From NCBI GenBank assembly GCA_963281255.1, contig OY725490.1, positions 2,170,001-2,234,000 on the forward strand: a stretch of DNA of 64,000 nt, written 5' to 3'. The notes beneath the pieces are model-generated. The model worked only from the letters and a program-made list of their open reading frames with translations, was not told the origin of the DNA and searched no databases. This document shows, in pieces, positions 63,345-64,000 of this stretch. The DNA is from Aphrocallistes beatrix. Taxonomy: Eukaryota; Porifera; Hexactinellida; Sceptrulophora; Aphrocallistidae. Within the stretch, counting starts at the first letter, position 1; every line of letters starts with the position of its first letter. The position numbers were made by a program, and so were the translations under genes.

Positions 63345-64000
63345 CAGGAAAGAGTGCTCAGTGGCATTATGTGGAGAATAGACATTTTGGGTTACTCTTT
63401 TCAATCCCGCCATTATGAGGGGGTGATCAGTGGCATTATGTGGAGAATGGGCATTTTGGGTTACTCTATTCAATCCCCTCACCAGGAGAGGATGCTCAGT
63501 GGCATTATGTGGAGAATGGGCATTTTGGGTTACTATTTTCAATCCTCCCCACCAGGAGAGGGTGCTCAGTGGCATTATGTGGAGAATGGGCATTTTGGGT
63601 AACTCTTTTCAATCCCCCCACCATGATGGGGTGTTCGGTGGCATTATGTGGAGAATGGACATTTTGGGTTACTATATTCAATCTCCTCACCAGGAAAGGG
63701 TGCTCAGTGGCATTATGTGGAGAATAGGCATTTTGGGTTACTCTTTTCAATCCCGCCATTATGAGGGGGTGATCAGTGGCATTATGTGGAGAATGGGCAT
63801 TTTGGTTACTCTATTCAATCCCATCACCAGGAAAGGGTGCTCAGTGGCATTATGTGGAGAATAGGCATTTTGGGTCACTCTTTTCAATCCCGCCATTATG
63901 AGGGGGTGATCAGTGGCATTATGTGGAGAATGGGCATTTTGGGTAACTCTTTTCAATCCCCCCACCATGATGGGGTGTTCGGTGGCATTATGTGGAGAAT
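63345..64000. repeat. 69-bp tandem repeat (minisatellite), continues past the window
   Basis: The marker GTGGCATTATGTGGAGAAT recurs at 63361, 63430, 63499, 63569, 63638, 63707, 63776, 63844, 63913 and 63982, a period of 69 bases with two one-base slips. Units differ in their second half and fall into a few types (for example CGCCATTATGAGGGGG, CACCAGGAGAGG, CACCATGATGGGG) arranged as A-B-C-D-E-A-B-A-D, a mosaic typical of unequal exchange. As 69 is a multiple of three, long false open frames appear on both strands. Confidence 0.97.

Noticed and set aside
63330-63968. Several open frames on both strands encoding repeats such as CGEWAFWVT
   Set aside because: They follow from a 69-bp tandem repeat whose length is a multiple of three; frames are open on both strands and unit slips break them.
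63345-64000. CRISPR-like array
   Set aside because: Units are continuous 69-bp tandem repeats without unique spacers, in an intron-bearing animal genome.

Overview
The window is nuclear DNA from a compact animal genome. Genes contain GT-AG introns and encode animal-type proteins: a PRP4 splicing kinase, kanadaptin, a ROCO/LRRK-like protein, a TMC channel-like protein, a TRAF-like protein, an EHD terminal exon, a C2H2 zinc-finger protein and NLR-like remnants. Intergenic DNA is AT-rich and full of short inverted-repeat transposons. The gene content and the many long single-exon genes suggest an early-branching animal, perhaps a sponge (a glass sponge such as Oopsacas is my guess). The species call is inference, not something the sequence proves.

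Layout. 0.1-2.4 kb (-): PRP4 kinase. 5.1-5.3 kb (+): a lone last exon of an EHD-family gene. 5.8-7.1 kb (+): a TRAF-like gene broken by one in-frame stop. 7.85-25.96 kb (+): an eight-exon kanadaptin (SLC4A1AP) gene that I assembled exon by exon; its phases close to a 566-residue protein. Three complete genes on the opposite strand sit inside its introns: a LRRK-like protein with degenerate GTPase and kinase modules (intron 1), an orphan 579-residue protein (intron 2) and a TMC-like protein (intron 6, with a dead Ty3/Gypsy remnant). 26.2-27.6 kb (-): C2H2 zinc-finger protein.

28.9-34 kb: three paralogous seven-helix membrane proteins of a family I do not recognise; a fourth, with one in-frame stop, lies at 62-63.2 kb. 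36-61.2 kb: eight tandem copies (A to H, all on the minus strand) of a gene encoding a coiled coil plus an NHL beta-propeller, without RING or B-box. Six are intact; B and E are truncated. A segmental duplication (about 37.5-41.8 and 44.8-49.8 kb) carries two NHL copies and two decayed NLR-like genes. The NHL paralogs keep an almost fixed scaffold and differ mainly in short inter-strand loops, which may all lie on one face of the propeller. This is the best candidate here for an undescribed recognition-type gene system. 63.3 kb to the end: a 69-bp tandem repeat.

Mobile DNA: at least eight families of short non-autonomous elements can be delimited, several with exact target-site duplications (TTAA, TA, or 8 bp), and two insertions are confirmed by empty sites in the paralogous NHL flanks.
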